Shown piece by piece: positions 11,503-24,250 of a stretch of DNA of 64,000 nucleotides. The notes under the pieces were generated by a model, which saw only the letters and a list, made by a program, of their open reading frames with translations, ran no database searches and was not told the origin of the DNA. Origin of the DNA: Platycnemis pennipes (lineage: Eukaryota; Arthropoda; Insecta; Odonata; Platycnemididae); NCBI GenBank assembly GCA_933228895.1, contig OW121848.1, forward strand, positions 162,332,688-162,396,687, written 5' to 3'. How positions within the stretch are numbered: position 1 is the stretch's first letter; every line of letters begins with the position of its first letter. A program made the translations under genes and the position numbers.

Positions 11503-12289
11503 TAGTGATGGAAAAATCGATTTCGATTGAAATCGAAAATCGAGTTTTAATAGTTAACGATCGAGGTAATCGAGATCGAGCCATGATATTCGAGTTTCGA
11601 TCCAAACTCGATTTTTCAACTTCGATCTTGATCATTTCGTTTGATCTCAGCAGCGCGTAGTAGTCAGTAGAGGTCCTCGATGAACTGCCACTGAGGTCAC
11701 TTCTTGTTATAAGTAGATGCCAGTAGAAGTTAGGCAATACCTCATCAAGCCATCCGTCAATACGAAAGTCAACTCCAATCCTCTGAAACTCTGGGAGGAT
11801 ATAAAGGGTGAATACCCCAACACATACCGTTTCGCGATCAGAGTGCAGAGTATGACAACGTCATCCGTCCCATGTGAAAGACTTTTCTCTAAGGCCTATA
11901 AAATTGGAAAGGCACGCCCTAGATCATAAAGAACGCATTTCAATCAGTTGATCTTTCTTAAAAATTTTAGTGAAGCCGAATGGTTCCAAGCGGTGATCCA
12001 CATTGAAGTAAATTGTAAATTTTTACGACTAATAATTCAAGAATGTTTTCTAAGCACATTTTTAAGGATTTTTTGTATTATTAAAATATGTATTATGAGC
12101 GTTTTTCAAATTAATAATAAACATGCTTTTGTACCAACTGCATTTTTTTCAAATATGAACCGTAGATTTTTTTCGATCAATCGATCTTTTGGTTCATATT
12201 TCGATTTTTGCTGAAAAATCGAGCTTTTCATTTCGATTAAAAATCGATTGCTCGTAAAATGGATTTTGAACGACATTGTTGCATCACTA
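11503..12289 (+). mobile_element. hAT transposon, internally deleted
   Basis: A 787-bp element flanked by an exact 8-bp duplication GTCCAACC (11495-11502 and 12290-12297). The ends are TAGTGATGGAAAA on the left and, inverted, TAGTGATGCAACA on the right. Both subterminal regions are rich in AATCGATTT-like units. An 8-bp duplication is diagnostic of hAT insertion. Only the C-terminal dimerisation region of the transposase remains inside, so it is a deletion derivative of an autonomous element. Confidence 0.9.
11717..11965 (+). pseudogene. hAT transposase C-terminal dimerisation remnant
   Basis: The translation contains WEDIKGEYPNTYRFAIRV, then SSVPCERLFSKAYKIGKARP. This matches the family pattern in which a tryptophan and YP segment is followed by the ATSxPSERLFSxAG signature of the hAT C-terminal (dimerisation) domain. 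A stop near 11928 interrupts it before the usual final helix, and the DDE catalytic and zinc-finger parts are absent. It lies inside the element bounded by the 8-bp duplication. It could not act as a transposase alone. Confidence 0.8.
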
Positions 12290-12297
12290 GTCCAACC

Positions 12298-12665
12298 CTC
12301 ACCCCACTCGGGACCTCTGCTGTTTCTACTCTTTATTTCTGTTGCCACGCTAATGCCCCGACGCATCCAACCCACCCTCGAATTCGCAGATTGTGTCAAT
12401 GGACACCAATTTGCATCCTCGCCCACATCACCATAAATTTTCTCGTTTCTGTTTCCATTCATCCCCCAATCAATCCCCTTAATCCAATTCCGTCGAATGC
12501 TATTACCGATCGAACTCCTCCTTGGCCCACCGAATTTCCCGCTCTGTTTATCGCTCACCGAATACCTTTTTCATTTAGGTCATTCTCCATCACTCCCCTG
12601 ATGTTCATACTTCTCCACACTCAGAATTTTCCTTTGCCGAAATGTCTCAAAGCTCGACTTATTTC
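12298..12665. other. Pyrimidine-rich flank, nothing recognised
   Basis: CT-rich on the plus strand, with proline/serine-rich chance frames on both strands. It is continuous with the sequence left of the hAT insertion. Confidence 0.4.
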
Positions 12666-15330
12666 GTAATAACTATCTAGGGTTTATTGCCGTATCCTTA
12701 AACTCATTTCCAGACGCATGAAAACTTTTTCTTCTATTATAATTATATAATTAGCATATTTTTTGTATTGCTTTTTCCATTATTCATCTCTGTGAAATTC
12801 TATTTTTTTCCCTTCCATTGTGAAAGCAACACAGTCATTCGAAGCGCCCATATGTTCTCTTCAAAATAGCTAAATAATATTTTATTGAAATTTTTAATAA
12901 ATCGATTAAAAATAATTAGTATTCCAAAGAAAACAGGCTTCCTTCGTCATTATAAATATTCTCATTTATTACTGACATATATTTTGCTATTATTTCTTTA
13001 TACTTCGAATAATATGAATAAAATACTTTCCCCAATTCACAATAACAGCATACTAAACTACTCTGTTACGTATAACTGTTATTTTTTCATGTCAAAAGTA
13101 ATTATGTATTTAGCTGTTACAAAGTGATGACTGAAAATTTATCATATATTCACTATAAGCACAAATAAATTACGCTAAATTTAAAATAGAACTTAATTCC
13201 GCAACGTTTTGAACACAAATTTCGTAATTTATAATCATAATAAAAATACGAATGCTATTCGCTAATTTTAAAATAATTTACGGACTTTATAAAAGATATT
13301 GATCCTGAGATCTCGTCTTTCAGTTCACTTATTTGCATCAAACTACCAACCTCCACTTGCCTTAGGCCTTAGCAGACCTTTTTATTGGAGTACTTTCGGG
13401 AAGCACTTCTAGGTTTTCCACATTTTTAGTAGTATCACTGTCTCTTTTCCTTTCTTTTGCTTCCTTAGCAACTTGATTGGTCAAAATCCGACCAATCCCA
13501 GTTTAGCAAATTCTTGGTTCCATAAAAATCCAACTTCGGCTTAACTATACCTTTCAGGTAATGTCAAAAATTAGGGAATGCTCAAAGGTCTCATGGCTGA
13601 AAATTAAATGTCACCTGAAGGTGTGTTTCTGTGCTGCTCACGTATGACACGCAGATAAATGTTCGGGCAGGAGTTCCAGCTTGAACGACGATCAGTATCG
13701 ATTAAAACGGCTAACATTCAAATGCGCGCACTTGGTGCCCTTAAAGTACATATTTCGTGTTGAGGACTGGTTGAATTTTTCCCCGCAGATTAAAACTCCA
13801 TTCGTTTAAATGATACATCCAATAAATCACTCATTCCCTTGTGAACGTGGGATTTTTATGCCGAAATGTTCGTTTTTTTAAATAAGGTCGTACTTTGAAG
13901 TTAAGAGTTGATTTCCAAATATGATTTGGAATGAATAAACAAAAAATAAGATCAGTGCTAAGATAATAAAAAATGGATTGCTCCAGTGAAATTGCCCTCA
14001 GATTCTCATTAATTCATTTTTCATTGGAAATTTTTTGTCGCAATTTTCATTGGAAACTCGCGATATGCTACTTTGACTGATAGTTTGATGAATTAATTTT
14101 TTTAATTCAAATTTTTCTTGAGATATTGCTTTTTGATGCATCCCTAACATATTATAAATATATTTTTTATACTTCTGATATGTGACTCATGAATTACAAG
14201 GCAACATTCCCGTAAATAAATGCGAAAAATGTTCAAAATGTACCCTGTGATCAAAATCTGCGATTTAGTTGTGAGCATAAAAATGGAACCTATTAATTAT
14301 AAGCTTATTAATTGTATAAGAATTTCAATAGGCTATCAATAAATAAATATAGTGTTCTTATTTACCCCAGATGCGAAATAATTTTGCACGCCAATTATCC
14401 TATCGATTATCCCTATTTATTAATGCATGCAATCACAAATTTGCGTCCTCGTGTGTTTTTGAGAAATTTCTCTAGTCATGTGGTAGTATAACTTTTGAAT
14501 GGTGAAAACACTTTTCTAAATAGTATAAATTTTCTTATATTCTGCCATAATACTAAAATGCATCAAAATGGAAAATCGAAAAATGGGTGTCTTCTAAGGC
14601 GAATGTGATATAAACCTAATTAGCTCAGTTATGGTATTTTAGTGATACTGATAACATATCAACCTCATAATATGCTTTCATGATTTAACTCCACGGAACC
14701 CAGTAATCATAAAATGTGTCTCCAATTGAGAAAGGTTCAGATCAACTAAAAGGCATTAGTTAATTAATGATTGTATCAAAAGATGAGGCTTATCAGTTCC
14801 CGAGAATGGCTTTGAAAAATGAGGACCCAATTAAATTGCCATAGTTCGTACTACCTGCAGTCAATATAGCAATACTTCCGTATCTTTGGTAGTAAAAAAT
14901 TCAGTATAAATCTTTGAAAGAGGTGAAAACCTTTAGACGATAAAAACTGCTTGATATTTTGATAACGTTTTATCTTATATATAATTCAAGAACGAAAAAC
15001 AAAGTTCTAAAAAAGTAAATTCACCTACAGTGACATACTAAATAATTCAAATGCAAACTACGAAAATACCGAGAGAAACCTGTTTGCTGCATATTTTTAA
15101 AATTTGTTAATTTTTTTCCTCCATATCTCTTCGTAACAAATAAAAATAAATAAGCATCTCAATTGTTTTTACCAGCCGTTTGTGAGATAAAATTCCGTAG
15201 CTGATTAACTTGTGTCACCCGTGGGTGATAGATTCAAGTACCTGAGTACACGAAGTCTGATGGCATATTAACTCCTAACTAATGGACCTTTACTGGATCT
15301 AGTGTGCCACCCTGATATACTTATATGTAA
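12666..15330. other. AT-rich, nothing recognised
   Basis: Long AT-rich stretch. TTTTTCATTGGAAA-like units recur near 14020 and 14050 as a short direct repeat. Nothing else was recognised. Confidence 0.5.
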
Positions 15331-15339
15331 TCCCGTCCA

Positions 15340-15840
15340 GAGAAAAGTGGCCGAAGATAAGGTGGGTCGAGGTGGAGACGGCTGGCGGGTGGAGTGCAGC
15401 GGCCAGGGAGATGAATGCTTCGCCGTCATCTCTATAGAATTCCCGGCCAAGGAAAGAACGCGCCGGGTGCAGGGGGAGAAAGAGTGGAGGAGGACCCGGA
15501 GCAGGGCCAGATCACAGGGGAACATCAATAACACGTGGTCCTTCAATGATACGTCCCGGGGACACAATGGGCAGGGAATGATGGGTGGGACGAGGCCATC
15601 TCGAGACCATTGACCGCTCCTTTTATTATTGTCCTCCATCCCCCACCCTCATTCTCCCACCCACCCCGCACCCCACTAAGCCTCTCCATTCTACTCCCTT
15701 CTTTATTTCCAACTCTTTCCATCCATTCTCCTCCTGTCACACTTACGAAGGTGGCACCACGTTAAGGCACGGAATTGCATTTTGGCCCGAAGTTCTTTTT
15801 GGTCGTATCGAATACATCATTGAGCGCGGGTGTAATGTGA
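15340..15840. other. GC-rich island
   Basis: Purine-rich on the plus strand in 15340-15600, then pyrimidine-rich to 15740. Frames on both strands reflect composition only. Confidence 0.45.
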
Positions 15841-18800
15841 TATCATGATAAACATTTAAGCAAAAGTTCAGCATATTTTACAGTGTAATCTCTTGCCCTA
15901 TTTAAAATTATGAGACAGTTGACATTTAAAAAATGTGCACGCATAATTTTATTTCTGGTTTTTTCTGTTCCTCATTTAAATATAGTTTTACTTAACGTTA
16001 TCTCAACATGCTATATACATTTGTTACGAAACAATATATCATATATTAGCATAAAATAAAATAATTATGTCATATCAGTATAATTGTTACTCAAATAATA
16101 CAAATGAATTTGAAAAATGTTGCTGCTATTATTTCTAAGAGGAAAAACTGACCAAAATTTGGTGAAAAGAATCGTTTTAATTTTGAAAAACCATTTTCTG
16201 GTTGTGTTTAGAGTTTTTATAACCGGATTTACTGGTTAATTTTAAGATTTAATTTAGTTCAGTTATCCAACCCTCAAATATATGATCTAAGCAAACCGAG
16301 TATTAAGAGGAATATGATCTCTGTATAAAGTGTTAATCCTGAGACGTCAAAGTAAGGAATGCTGGCTTGAAATACACGTATGATTCGATCTGAGTTTTCC
16401 GTGGGCTTTATCATTGATGAATAGAGTATCCGGGCGTTCCTCTACGTTAATACGTCTCAAGGCCAGATCACCATTGACTGGAGAAACTGTTGTCGAGCAC
16501 GTACCATAGTTTTCATGCTACTAAGACGGTCGATAATATATCGGTTATATTAATGTAAAATTACGGGGAAGTAAGAGTTTTTCAAAGTTGTAATGCACTA
16601 GAGTAATGAACTGTATCATATTGACTTCCTTGCTTGCATCACTTGCCTCCTTCCATAATATTTGCTGTCGGTACCAGGCCGCCTAATTTCATAAATGTAA
16701 CAAATTAATGATCCTTACACACTCCCCTTTCAAATCCTATTCAAATTTATTTGCATTCTTTAAATACTTTATCAACTTTTCCGGTTCATTCATATAACTT
16801 TATTGCCACACAATTTTATCCATAAGTCCCAGACTGAACCGACAATTTTCTCATCAAATTCTCATATTCCATTGGAAGTGCGCATGTGTATCATTAATCA
16901 TCCAAGACCTAACGCACAGGTTGTCATATAATGTGGAGGTTTCGCTCGCTGCCTTTCGTTGCAATATTAATACGGATGGATACCTTATGAAACAAACATG
17001 AACTAAGACCAACATGATGCGAGGAATATATTTTTAAAAGAAGAATATTAAACGTATCTGATTCCAAGTCAGGATTTTGAGGTAAATTCTGATTAAAATA
17101 TTCCTTAATATTCCATTTTCATTTTCAGTACGGATGTTTTAATATGACGGATAGAATTCCTATTGCTAAGATAGATAGCCTTTTCACTTCCTTCATATGT
17201 TGGATCAATATCAATGTTTTTTATATTTTTCTGTTCGTACCAAAAGTAAATGAATCACTGTTACGATTAAGATAAACGTAAAAATATTTTGTATACTTAA
17301 AATGGGATTACTTGCTAATCGTTTTTAATCAATAATTCATAAATAATCCCCGGCAGTTCCTTCGTAGTGGTGAAGTTTTGTCGAAGCGAAAATAATTTTA
17401 TTTAGAATTTTACAAGAAATTGCTGAAAAGGATGACTCCAAAACTCCGAAAAAATACTCTGAACAAAAGTAATGAATAAGAGTTGCACAAAATGATAAGA
17501 AAGTGGATATGCAATTTGCAATTATCGGAAACACGCAGTTGCTCAAAACAGTGCCAACACCAAATTACTAATTTCGCTAGTCTTCAACTGAAAATGGGAA
17601 ATTACTGATTTTCATATAACTGAGGAGATAACAATTAAAGTTTGGTATTCAAACCACGGAGTCGTATATAACTTTTTAACAATATATCGCCAAAACGAAA
17701 AGTGTTGAACGGCGATAGAATAATAAGAGATGCTGACTAATCTAAATGAGCCGATCAGCTCATGTAGTGGCATCAACTCATAAGATTATTGTGTGGTGCA
17801 GAAGGTTGGAATGCTATAATTCATCAACGACAAGAGGGGGAGAATAGGGACCCGCGGTGAGATTGGCGCTGGGCGTTAAGTCACACGGCGGAAGGAATAG
17901 TAATTATAAAAGAGGGTGGCAATCAGCCCCATTTCGCTCGAGCAAAGCACGTTCATTTTTGAACATTCCGGCTCTTAATTATGGTCTTTTAAATGACTCT
18001 TTCTTATTTGAGTGAAACTCATCTCAAGTGCTATCTGATTGGAATGAATATTAAAAAAAATAAAATTCATCGTAGACTACTAAATTTCCTACACATATTT
18101 CCCTATGCACCCATGTAGAAATACGCTTATTCTGAAAAATTAATGATGAGAGCAAAGAAGATGGGAAAAATTACTCTCATCATCAATGTTTTGGCAATGG
18201 TTTTCAAAATCCTCCTATCTGATTGGTCTAATTCCTTATCGCAGACAATCCTGTCACTGACCACTTCTAATATCCTGTACTTATCGAGAGTTAAATTCTT
18301 TATTTATTCATATCTTCCTCTTATCGATCAAAATTCTCATTCATCTTCTCTCTGTCATACATAATTTTCCCCTTAAATCATGGCTTACAGAAATACTTTA
18401 CCTAATTTGATTCCTCAGTACAACAAGCGATCGAAGGGTAGAGAAGAAGAGCCATCATTTGCTCACATGTATTGCAATATAAACTTATGAAAGTTACCCA
18501 CATGAGTTACATTTAAAAGATAATCTACACGGAACAGTCAGATATCCTACGCATCGAACGTCACTTGAAGTCCCTTACGTCACTTTTACCCGGAGGAGTA
18601 CCGTCTTGTTCGAGAACTTCGAGTTTAAGAAAAGAATGCTGCTTCCAATGAACATAACCGTTTTCGACAATTCTTATAAAATGTAATACTCTTCCTTTCC
18701 TCGTTACGTTTAAATCATTAAATCAAATAAATAAACTGTTAGTAAGTAGCTTTTAAGGTGTGCACTTACATTGTTAAGAGATTGTCATGGTATCACTACA

Positions 18801-19300
18801 CGAGCTATATGTATCCTTAAGTAAAGCACATTGTATTATTATTTGATGGTAGCCTTAAACAGGTTCTTATTCAAGGCCACCTAAAAATACTGTAGGTACA
18901 TTTGCTATTGAAATATAATTTGTGTATGGAGTAATAAAACTTGAGTTCAAGTTTTTTTTAAGTTTATTATTGTTATCTGTAGACTCTACTCAAATTTGAG
19001 TGACAATTAATCCGCGATGGAATATTTCGAATGCCTATTACATTCTCTTCTAACTGAAGTTTATCGCCTTTATTCCACACCTGCAAGAGTCTGGTTACGC
19101 ATATGTATGTAACAGTCTTTACCGACTCCGCAAACATTTCGTTCAAATTCATAAATCAATATCTTAACATGTGCTTATTCGTCTATTTGATGATAGCTCG
19201 TATGCTGCTTAGTGTTTACAGCTTATTTGTTTCCTTGGGAACTTGCCATCATTTAAAGGTAAAACCAGTAGTATACTTAGCGATATCAGGAGAGAGCAGG
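15841..19300. other. AT-rich, nothing recognised
   Basis: No coding similarity, RNA gene or element ends were recognised. A short GC-richer patch lies at 17830-17950 with no identifiable function. Confidence 0.5.
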
Positions 19301-19314
19301 CGATGATGAAATAT

Positions 19315-19390
19315 GCCTGATGTGAAGTTACACCCTGTCACACACCCTCTCGATGACCGTAAGGGCAATGCGTGGACGTGGGTGAAAATC
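19315..19390 (+). mobile_element. Solo LINE family B 3' tail
   Basis: This resembles the 3' end found at 2168-2270 and 36530-36600: GAAGTTACACCCTGTCACAC followed by a GGTCGCTTGCAGGG-like segment that has diverged. No coding part was seen upstream, so this would be a severely 5'-truncated copy. Confidence 0.5.
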
Positions 19391-19800
19391 TAAATGGAGC
19401 GGCGACCTCCGGACTACGCGAACGCACACTCGCAGCAATTCGCAGGGGTCTCACCTGATTCTTGCAGAAGTGAGGGTGGGGGCTCACCAGGGTGCCTCGG
19501 AGGCGGTCGTCTGCGAGATGGTGCGAGCCAAGACGCCGGTGCAGTTCCTTTCGTTCAAGAGGAGGACAATGGAAGATTGAAATGCCGGCAGACGTGATGT
19601 ATTGCCTCCTCGGAGAAGTGACGTCTCCAGTTCGCAGCGCCGCAGTCCGACGTCCTTTTGTGTCCGCTTCATTCACCCCCTTCTCCTCACCCCACCCCCG
19701 TCGCTCCTCCCCTGCGGATCATTTTTCTCCAGATCCCCCGCTGATCAGAGCACCTTCGCACCCTTTCCCTTGAACCGTGTGACGCGTCTATCGATAACCA
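19391..19800. other. GC-rich island
   Basis: CpG-rich block with overlapping open frames on both strands and a C-rich stretch at 19670-19740. No protein family was recognised. Confidence 0.45.
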
Positions 19801-21660
19801 GGACGGCGATTGACAGGTTCAACCTTTTTTTTCGAGAGAATGCCTCCCAGAGCCCAGTCTTTTGTTGTCAATTTAATTTCGCGCGATCCGAAAGTTTTTT
19901 GGCATTGACGTTGTGACAGTGGCTTGATTTTTCCCATCCCGCGCAAAACATTCTTGGAGAAAAAGATTATGGTTGGAAGATTTGCATTCCTCCCTCGATA
20001 TCCAAGGCTTGCTGAGCAAAAATCTAGAGGATGGATGGATTGAAATCGTCCTTAAGAGAACAACGAACTCCAACAAAATACGATGCACACAATTTATTAA
20101 TCTTTTGAAACCTACCTACTACTGTAGTTTTTTACTGCTAGTGTTACAGGGAAGAATCCGGAATCTACACATATATCCGATATCACTACACATATATTCT
20201 ATTTAGGTTACATGATATGTAAGTTCAATAATGGGGAATTTGGATAATTCCTTTCCAAAAATCAACCTGGATTACGTATAGATAGCAAGATACTTTAACC
20301 ATTGTCCGTAAAAGATTTTTTTTTAATTCTTCGATGTAAACCATACTGAATATAATGTGTCATACTAAATTTATAAAGTGTATGTGAAAATGTATTTTTG
20401 TCAAAAGACAAAAACATGTTAAAAGGCAAGAATTTCCCGAGTTTACCTCACAAAAAAAAAGAAAATATGGTGGCGAAATATTTTTTTGCACATTGAAATA
20501 TTTTAGATTGAGAGAACGGAAGCATTATGTGCAGCTAACTCACTGCCACACACCCAAGTGTCTGCTTACCATCTACAGTACATGTGGATAAATTGATGTA
20601 AATGCAACACTTAACTTATTGTTAGTATGCACTGGAAAATAGAAAGTTTCTCTAATTATTCACATATCACCATTTTATTATTGTTATCTGTCACAACTCA
20701 CTTTATGTCCAAAAACTGGACCAAAGGAGGAATCGAAATTTATCATACACTATGGGAAAATTACAAGATATCTCTGTTTGACTTTGGATGTTAGAAGAAA
20801 AGACTGAAAGAATACAATAGCTAAGACGTTTGCCTCTATCGATGCGAGATAAATATTCTTTAAGCAATATACGCAATGAAGTAATTGAGTAGCTAAAAAC
20901 GGCATCGTAATGTGTCTGCCTTAAAAAAGCGATGTCAAGGAGTCGACCAAGTGCTTCGCGGGCCTTCAAGCCCCTTAGGCTTTATCTGATTCAACGTTTC
21001 CATGAACGACTTGCTCATCATCTTAGGAGCAATGCGGTAAGTTGAACGATGTTCATAATATGCATTCTGTTTCCTAGTTCAGGATGATGGGCGTGTCGTT
21101 CATCAACACGTAAACTGGAAAGGAAACTCAAACACGGATGAAGACTCGTGAAGACATCGTGCATGAGATACGCTGGGAAGGCACGAGAACTTTTTTCGCG
21201 GAATTCCCTGTTTACCGACCACCAGACCCATTTACTAATGGTCTCGGAGAGCTCTTCAAACCGAATTTCCAATAAATAATTTCTATCCCTGCCGCGATGT
21301 GTACCTCGAAAGAGAGTCTGTTCATAAATCACTACGATTCCCTATTTCCGGTTGCCTTGCCTTTAACCATGATTTTATTTTTTGCGTGATTTTGAAGTCA
21401 TTGTATTTGTATTTATCTGCCCTGCGATGCAAAATCCTTAATAGAGCCAAGTATAACCGGACTTACACTCAACATAGCTGCAATCGCTGAACAGGGATAT
21501 GTATAAATATATATTTTTTTAACCTTATTTAATACCTATATTAGCTTCATAATTGTGCCACTTGATAAACTGAAACCATATTCTAGCATTGAGGATGCAT
21601 GAGTAACATTGAGTGTGACAAGTGTAACAGAAGGAGTTTCACTTATTTTGACGATATTTC
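19801..21660. other. Nothing recognised
   Basis: AT-rich sequence with a run of short chance frames. A minus-strand frame at 21018-21332 has no recognisable motif. Confidence 0.5.
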
Positions 21661-21686
21661 GGCAAAAACGTATTCAACCGGCAGTA

Positions 21687-21907
21687 AATGGGCGGGGGCC
21701 TTCTGGAGTCCCCCTGGCACTTAGACCTCTTTAGATCCATTGTGCCAACCCACATTTAATCTACCCGCCACTTGCAAAGAGGGGACAAGAGCACCATGGT
21801 AGAGGTATGGAGGAGGGTCACCCATCCAACGTCCGTTCGGGCCCAACGTTGCTTAACTTCGGTGATCCAACGGAAACAAATGTTTCAACGTGGCTAGGCC
21901 CTTGCCC
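21687..21907 (-). mobile_element. 5S rRNA-headed SINE (SINE3-like)
   Basis: Read on the minus strand, the insert begins at the position expected for the start of 5S rRNA. It follows that gene through CCACGTTGAA, GATCACCGAAGTTAAGCAAC, GTTGGGCCC and GGATGGGTGACC. These include the internal control region used by TFIIIA and Pol III. After about 100 nt it diverges into a non-5S body of roughly 120 nt and ends without a poly(A). A 12-bp direct repeat CAACCGGCAGTA flanks it (21675-21686 and 21908-21919), which shows target-site duplication. A 5S head, unrelated body and long duplication are the hallmarks of SINE3-type retroposons, mobilised by a partner LINE. A plain 5S pseudogene is the alternative. 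Confidence 0.85.
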
Positions 21908-22299
21908 CAACCGGCAGTATAAGGCAAAGGAAAAAAATATATATTTAACACTAGAATGCCGGATATATTGGACCCCCCTAGAATACCGGGAGGGTATCAT
22001 TTTGACACCCATCTGTTTATGTGTTCATAGCGGTGTTTTTGTGCAGAATATTTTATGTTCTATGGTTGCTAGTGTTAATATGGCAACTTAGGTTAATGTG
22101 GCAACTAGGCAACATTTTTTCCGGTTCTTTTACAAATAAAAATAATTTTTTTTAAAGTGGCTCGATTTTAGCAGATTATTGGCTGCAAAAGTTTCTTTTG
22201 ACCGCACTATGTTTCGAAAATTGTGCTGAAAGGCTGGTGGGCGCAAATAAGTGGTTAGTAAATAATCATTGAATATTTTTTACATTTTGTTTGCGTTAA

Positions 22300-23365
22300 A
22301 TCATGAATAATTTACATGCAGGGAAACTACAAACTTGTGTAAAGGAACACAAAAAGAATTCAAAGGATGCTTTCATTCAAAAAAAGCTACTCAACTTCTT
22401 CACAATTATGGCACTTTCGCTCTGTTTTAGCCGTACGCGTATCTGGTACTTATTTATTTCACAGCTTACAAAATCCATTAGTTCTGTTTTAGTGAATTTT
22501 ATCTTCATTTGACAGTTCCTAGTCAGTTCTGGCTCTCGCACTCCATCACACTCGTCAGAAGGTTGACAAACATTTGCAATGTAAGGACTTCCAAGATCCT
22601 CTGCAAACTCCTTTCGGGATATCTTCTCTAGAGTTATTTCCTTATATAATATCCCGGCATTTTACCGGGAACTGTACAGTCTATGGCGTTTTCTTAGAAG
22701 TTTCACCAATGTCAACGTCAGGGTCCAGAGAGCTTAGAACAACAACACACTTTCTTGGTTTTGCACAATTTAATTTAGTACAACTCTTCTCGAAAAGCTT
22801 TTATTTCAGAAGGAATCCCTCTCCTTATTTACGGTTTCCACTAGGCTTGTACCTTTTTTTCATCTCTTTGGCGAGCACAATTGATGTGAAATAATTGTCT
22901 ATTGTGACATTTCGGCTCTTGTTCAAGTAAGGCTGCATAAGTTTCATTACAACATTCAATGATTTGCTACGTGATCGCCAGCTTGACGAGAGTCGTCCTT
23001 GCCTAGGTAGGGAAATCCGTTTATCAAATATTTACTGTTCTAATCTACTGCAAGCCAGTATTTAGCCCATATTTATCAGGCTTCGATGCCATTTGCATTA
23101 CGTAAAGGAGCACCTTTCTTTGCTTGGAAACAGATGCTTGTCAATAGTAATGAATGGTATAGGCTTATAGCATACAATATAGCAATATATTTCTTCCATG
23201 CATCTGAAAGCCGTAAAAATTTGTCTGTTTGCAATCGAGCACAGCAACTTGACTTTTCGCCATAGCGAAGATAGAGTAAATTTTCACAAAAGCTCAACAT
23301 CTTGATCAGACCCTTTCTAGGACACCTCTTCAGAAATGTCATTTAGTACTGCCGTAATTTACTTC
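22300..23365 (-). pseudogene. piggyBac-like transposase relic
   Basis: Minus-strand translation in shifting frames gives, in family order: ARLQTDKFLRLSDAWKKYI (around 23240); CYKPIPFITIDKHLFPSK (around 23150) with the first catalytic Asp; KPDKYG (around 23075); GFPYLGKDDSRQAGDH (around 23000); MQPYLNKSRNVTIDNYFTSI (around 22910) with the second Asp; then LAKEMKKRYKP. The third Asp (GVDxxDQ) could not be found in 22560-22700. A cysteine pair, RKCHNC, near 22420 may be the start of the C-terminal zinc-binding domain. Many stops and frameshifts show it is dead. Confidence 0.8.
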
Positions 23366-23828
23366 AGCCTAAGATCTCTACGTAGCACCGTTACCTAGAA
23401 AAAAACACAAAATATATCAATGCAACCGATTCTACGCGAGGCGAAGTCGTGACAGTTCAGGACACGGTAGCGAGCCAGACAGCCAGCCACAGACGCTCGG
23501 CAGTTGTCATCTGCATTGTCACCTCACCACATTTGTGACAACAAAAGTGCTGCTTTACGGAAAATAAATTCATCTATGTGTCGCCGCGGACAAATGAGCT
23601 GGTTTGAAGGCGAATCATTCGGAAAAAAGTAGTGGAAAATAGATTTACCTCACGCGCTACCATATTTTTCGAAAAATAAATAAATAAAGTACTTTTATCG
23701 AAAATTTGTAAACTTGAAGAAATGCGAACGTGATCTAGGTCCTGTTCAAAAATACCCATTCGACAGGTAGTAATCAAATCGCTTCCGAAGATACGCTTAA
23801 AACGAAAGAAGAAATGCTAACATTAACA

Positions 23829-24046
23829 TGGTGTCAAAATGACACCCACCGGCATTTATGGTACATTTGAATTTTTAAGATGAAAAATAGGTGGGGCCGC
23901 CACATCTCACACAGTGGTCATGTTAAGCCCTGAAAATGAGTAAAATTCACGAAAGATTTTTTCTTCAACACACTTTCATGGGCAGCTCTGCAAACAAATG
24001 TAAGTGCAGGGTGTCAAAATGACACCCTTCAGTATTATTGTGTTAA
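23829..24046 (-). repeat. piggyBac-2 5' terminal and subterminal repeats
   Basis: Two copies of GGTGTCAAAATGACACCC, starting at 23830 and 24010 (180 bp apart), stand at the transposase-5' end of the element. The inner one is next to CCGGCATT, the complement of the AATGCCGG at the opposite end. Probable transposase-binding repeats, by inference. Confidence 0.6.
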
Positions 24047-24250
24047 TATCGCTCTCAAACGTACTGATAATGCAGTCACTTACAACGAGAAGCCAACTCT
24101 AAGTCTTCGTACTCAAATAGGGAGGTATTTGCCGCCCAAGCAAACAAAATTAAATTCAATGACATAGGCACCATTTGTAAGCAAGCCGAAAGGGAAGCCA
24201 CCCAAGTTCGCTTCATGCTGCGAGGCAGTGATTTGCATCGGAGGTGGGGT

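Larger units (their letters stand above)
21945..24046 (-). mobile_element. piggyBac-like DNA transposon, degenerate (piggyBac-2)
   Basis: TTAA at 21945-21948 and 24043-24046 bounds an element of about 2.1 kb. The ends are TTAACACTAGAATGCCGG on the left and TTAACACAATAATACTGAAG on the inverted right. Palindromic GGGTGTCATTTTGACACCC-type repeats lie at about 21993-22011 (left) and 24009-24027 and 23831-23847 (right). Inside, on the minus strand, is a decayed piggyBac transposase. TTAA duplication and internal homology agree with the piggyBac superfamily. It is distinct from piggyBac-1 in end sequence but shares the subterminal layout. Confidence 0.85.

Noticed and set aside
18143..18364. 73-codon plus-strand frame with hydrophobic stretches
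   Set aside because: AT-rich composition can give such runs; no conserved motif, splice signals or context.
21805..21907. A functional 5S rRNA gene
   Set aside because: Similarity breaks off after the internal control region, and the insert has a target duplication, so it is a retroposed SINE.
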